64,000 bases of DNA, from assembly GCA_025403435.1 (NCBI GenBank), contig CM046350.1:5863512-5927511 (forward strand), in the 5' to 3' direction. Origin of the DNA: Artocarpus heterophyllus (lineage: Eukaryota; Streptophyta; Magnoliopsida; Rosales; Moraceae). The notes under the pieces are model-generated. The model was given only the letters and a program-made list of their open reading frames with translations. It was not told the DNA's origin and made no database searches. Below, piece by piece: positions 60,590 through 64,000 of this stretch. How positions within the stretch are numbered: the first letter of the stretch is position 1; every line of letters starts with the position of its first letter. The translations under genes and the position numbers were made by a program.

Positions 60590-62807
60590 CTAGTTGAAAA
60601 TTTTATTCAAGTGACTAAAATTGTGTACGTCAAATGAAAAACCACTTTGAGGGACTGCATCAACTGCTTCTACGCAAATAGAGGCAGCATCCTCCTTGCT
60701 AAGACTTCCTTTTGCTGCACTGCCCTGTCATGAACTTGAAAATGAAGTATAAGTGCTCAGTCATAAAGCTTAAGTTAATTCTTTATTTTTCTTGACAAGT
60801 CGTATAATGATGTTTGTGTTTTGAGGCTGTTCTAAAAAAATTGTTCTCGTCTTTGTTTTTCCGCTATAAAAAATAGACCGTCTAACAACCGCAAAGCTTG
60901 CATCGATCAAGAAAGATTGACAATTTAGAACTCATGTAGAGATTACTAGTTATCGACATAGCTCGTCAAGATAAAAAATGGTTAAGCATGTTTTTTTATA
61001 AGTAAATTTTTTACTTGATCACACAATAGAGTATAAAAAGACTAAAAAAAAAGCCACAATATACAACATTTTAGAAGCACTTTGCGTGTTATATTCCTTT
61101 GTTGAAAAACTTGAGTAAAAACATCGAGCCATACCTCTTCAAAGCTAAAGCCTTGATTTCCACCTGGAGTGTTTTGTAACAAGCCAGCCCTGATGATGGT
61201 GTAAAGGATTCCTGAAGCCACCAGGGTTGACTCCCCTTTCTCCGCCTTTTTTGCTGCATTCCCTTTCATGAGAACTTGAATGCCACCAGCTCCTTTATAA
61301 ACAGACAACTGCAGCCTAATTAAACCACAATAGCATACATTTTCCTTTACAAATGTTTAAAGTTTCTAAGAGAGTAAGAACTATGTCAACTTTCATCCGC
61401 TGCAGGCTTTCACTAAAATGTAGAAGACTCTGTATCTGTCTCTAAACTAATTTCTCAAAACCGAGGCTGCCCCTATTATATGTGTAATTAGGACTGAAAT
61501 ACATGTCTGAAAATCCCAATAGATCTCTACTCGATCCGCATATTAACCTCGTGTCATGGTGATAGTTAGGGTCCCCTCTGCACACCCAACACTTTTTCCC
61601 ACTTCATATGACAACCATACATTCAGACGCAAAGATAAATAGACAGATAGTGATAGAGTGGTACCTGGGTTAAGAGAACTACATGTGGAACCCCTTTCAA
61701 GCTTCCAACGTTGGACAAAAAACCTTCCTGAAAAAGAATGTCGTTTGAAGCCTTATTTGAGTCATAGTAGAGAGATTATTGTTTAACTATTACTCAGTCT
61801 AGTTACAAGTATGTTTAGATATTTATAGATGCTTACATTTGGGCAGATTATGGTCCGTACTCCTCATAGCGCTCTTTTTAAAAATGGTTTGTCTCTTGTA
61901 TCTCCAACAATTGACTTCAAACATAACACCACAACCATTAAAAAAAAAAAAAAATGGTCCAAAAACTTCTATAAACGAATATAAGATGAATAAGAAACTT
62001 CTATAACAAGAAATGTATGTAACATCACCCACATCAACATATGTTCCAAAGGCTTCAAGTGCTGCTCGTTTATCCTTGACCAGCGCTTTAACTCGGGCTC
62101 TTTCGACAATCAACGACAGTATAACCATCTACACAAACTAAACATCACAAGGCTTAGCATTTATCATCTTTCATTAATAACCCATATCCTCAAGGCTCAA
62201 TATTAAATAGTCCCAAGAAGAAAAAACCACACACACCTGACCGATTTCGCTATCTCCATCGGTTACCAAAACTGCATCCATAATTTCATCTTCACATGCA
62301 TTGTCAAAAATGACTTCAGAAATCATTCAAAGACACAAAACAGCACTAATTAAGATTGACAAATATGTGAATTGCTATGTCAGGTTACCCGAATCTTCGT
62401 CTTCGTCTTCTACAATGGACCCATCTTTGGGAAGGAGACCGGGTGCCCCATGCCATCTCCTCATCTTGGGACCCCCTAAACAAATAGAAGACTAATTATT
62501 GGGATCAAATACTTGTTAACTATAGATATACAACTCGTAAAAGGCTTCAAAAGCCAGGAAATCGGTTCGATACAACAGTATGGTAAAAAGGGCACGAGAT
62601 GAAAGAGATGTATATACCTTCGATGTAATCAAGAATTTGGTCGGTGAAGCTGAGTTTCTTCTTTGCCGAGCAACGGAAGAGAAGACGGTTTTTAACGGTG
62701 AAGATGGGGAGAAAGGTGGTGTTGAGTGGCCTGGGATATGAGCTGTAATCTGGAAAGGTGAGTAGGGAGGGAGGCGAAGAAAGTGTTGAAGGAAGAAAAC
62801 CCGCCTT
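60590..62807 (-). pseudogene. Atypical SDR / NAD(P)-binding Rossmann protein, chloroplast type, with lost ATG and in-frame TGA
   Basis: Eight exons in phase: 62807-62618 (start uncertain), 62475-62389, 62289-62237, 62128-62033, 61914-61837, 61727-61665, 61308-61135 and 60724-60590. They encode about 291 residues resembling Arabidopsis At4g31530 as I remember it. Exon 1 looks like a Ser/Pro-rich plastid transit peptide ending RCSAKKKLSFTDQILDYIEG. The Rossmann start is AVLVTDGDSEIGQ in exon 3. Later come KGVPHVVLLTQ and TIIRAGLLQNTPGG, as in the NAD(P)-binding_10 group. Two lesions: exon 1 has no in-frame ATG (an AAG-GCG-GGT at 62807 sits where ATG-GCG would be expected), and exon 5 has TGA at 61866-61864 where homologues have Arg (CGA). 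All splice sites remain intact, so inactivation is recent, or the bases are wrong. Confidence 0.75.
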
Positions 62808-62840
62808 GGACGGACCGCGTCCTAAGTTTCCCCCGTCCAA

Positions 62841-63134
62841 CCGTTACTTCAGTTTAGGCCGCCCCAACCATGGAGGATAAGATAAAATTTGGTGCAAATT
62901 TAAGAAAAAATAATAATAACAACAATGTTAGAAGAATGTGCCACTCTACTTTTCTTTTCTTTTTTTTTTTAAGAAATAAATGAATGTGCTTCGACATTTA
63001 TGTTTTTCCGTAAATCATTAAAATAGTATTTTCCTCCAAAAAAACCTTGTTTGAAACGACAGATCGTTTAATATTAATGTTGTTCACCAGCAAAAACGAC
63101 GGCTATGTCTTTTTTTTTTTCTCACATCACTTGT
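62841..63134. other. Region upstream of the SDR gene
   Basis: An ATG at 62871-62869 on the minus strand opens only five codons before TAA and is in a different frame from exon 1. Otherwise AT-rich. It may contain the promoter of the SDR gene. Confidence 0.4.
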
Positions 63135-63183
63135 AAAAACTATATGTCGTTTGTTTCATAACCAAATAAACGACATAGTTTTT
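63135..63183. repeat. Short inverted repeat (hairpin) with AACGACATAG core
   Basis: Left arm 63135-63156 and right arm 63164-63183 pair with about three mismatches or gaps around a 7-base loop. The core TATGTCGTTTGTTT is the complement of AAATAAACGACATA. Related AACGAC pieces occur at 63056-63070 and 63095-63110. It looks like the centre or an end of a miniature transposon. Confidence 0.55.
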
Positions 63184-64000
63184 CTCTTAAAGTTTGTCCC
63201 TGACATGTTGTTTTAAAAGACCGGGCCAACTATTCTGCCTGAACAGTACAGGCCCAATCCCAATCAACACCTAGTAAAAATGACACAACGTGACAATTTT
63301 TCAAGAAGCGGCTTAAAATTTGTCTTTCTTTTATAAATATCATGTGGATATATATATATATATATACATATCTTTTTTTGAATTGCATGTATTGAGAATT
63401 CAAAACAACCCTTTAAGTAGACTTTATCATGTATTTAATTTTTTTAACAAATCTTTTTATTTTTCTCATAGTTGAGTCATTGAAAAAGAAATATAATATT
63501 AGAGAAATATGTACTTAACTAATTACAATGCAACTTAAACAAAAAAAATCATTAGTTTCATCAAATTACTTACAATATAATTCCCCCCAAAAAAAAAGAA
63601 GCAACATATCATTAACTTAATGTAATATTGTTTGTATTACCAATCTATAACATTAGCACAACATAAATAAGAAGTATCATTATCACTTAAAGTTTTAAAA
63701 AATGAATGTAATTAAGTGCTATTATCATTACATGTCATTAACTTAATGATATATCAATTATATAACCAATAAGACACACAAAAAGACTTAATAAATACTA
63801 TATTATTAATTTAATTAATATCACAAAAAATAAATTTATCATTATCACTTGAAGTATTGAAAAATGAATATCATTACGTATCATTAATTTAATGATATAT
63901 AAATTATATAAATTGTATGACACATAAAAAAACTTAATAAATACCATGTTATTTATTTAATTACAACACTCTAATTCTAATTTTTTAGTAAATCGTGATT
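63184..64000. repeat. AT-rich end of the window with ~162-bp tandem duplication
   Basis: ATCATTATCACTT starts at 63676 and again at 63838. Both are followed by an AAGT(T/A)TT-like piece, AAAAATGAAT, a TCATTA(A/T) repeat, TTTAATGATATAT and GACACA(C/T)A, then ACTTAATAAATACTAT or ACTTAATAAATACCAT. This is a diverged tandem pair, with the second copy running to the window end. A TA run lies at 63350-63366. No gene. Confidence 0.6.

Noticed and set aside
61864..61866. RNA editing as a rescue of the TGA
   Set aside because: The gene is nuclear with spliceosomal introns; C-to-U editing acts in plant organelles, and the change needed here would be the reverse.
62547..62840. 97-residue ORF starting MDGGNLGRG as the SDR start
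   Set aside because: The first codon is TTG, not ATG, and the reading runs past the exon 1 donor at 62618/62617. It is not evidence of a normal start.
1..64000. CRISPR arrays, operons, bacterial insertion sequences or phage features
   Set aside because: The window is plant nuclear DNA. The regular short repeats are microsatellites, and no array of repeats with unique spacers is present.

Overview
This is a window of a eudicot nuclear genome. It is AT-rich and full of transposable-element remains, and its genes have spliced exons with GT-AG introns. All the protein families I recognise are plant-type. The species cannot be fixed from sequence alone. The MYB most resembles grapevine PA2-type regulators, which is compatible with a woody core eudicot. 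All gene models were assembled by hand by reading splice sites and checking codon phase.

Layout. 1-4033 is part of a long LTR-retrotransposon copy on the minus strand. 4034-12141 is AT-rich intergenic DNA with a tRNA-derived SINE and several short repeats. 12142-13943 (minus) is a three-exon R2R3-MYB of the TT2/PA2 type, a likely proanthocyanidin regulator. 13944-28276 is repeat-rich: a LINE RNase H relic, a nuclear insertion of mitochondrial DNA with trnG-GCC, an LTR of the same family as the first one, and several local duplications. 28277-32736 (minus) is an eight-exon TAF12 (TAF12B/EER4 type). 34168-50861 (minus) is a 16-exon gene for the large B-block-binding subunit of TFIIIC; its introns carry two LINEs, one with a solo LTR nested in it, and a long-TIR DNA element. 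51366-55200 is a long-TIR element split by a 2.47-kb solo LTR with a perfect 5-bp target duplication. 55890-57507 (plus) is an ELF4-like clock gene whose reading frame is shifted by one extra G. 60590-62807 (minus) is a chloroplast-type atypical SDR (Rossmann) gene with no ATG and an in-frame TGA. The remainder to 64000 is AT-rich repeats.

How the genes relate. TAF12 (TFIID/SAGA, RNA polymerase II) and the TFIIIC subunit (RNA polymerase III) lie head to tail 1.4 kb apart, with the ELF4-like gene next. From memory, Arabidopsis has the same order at At1g17440 (EER4/TAF12B), At1g17450 (TFIIIC B-block subunit) and At1g17455 (ELF4-L4), so this looks like conserved microsynteny. The MYB and SDR genes are not linked to this trio by function.

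I found no evidence for an undescribed biological system. The most informative points are the conserved trio, the lesions in the two right-hand genes, the mitochondrial insertion, and nested transposons whose target duplications can be read exactly.
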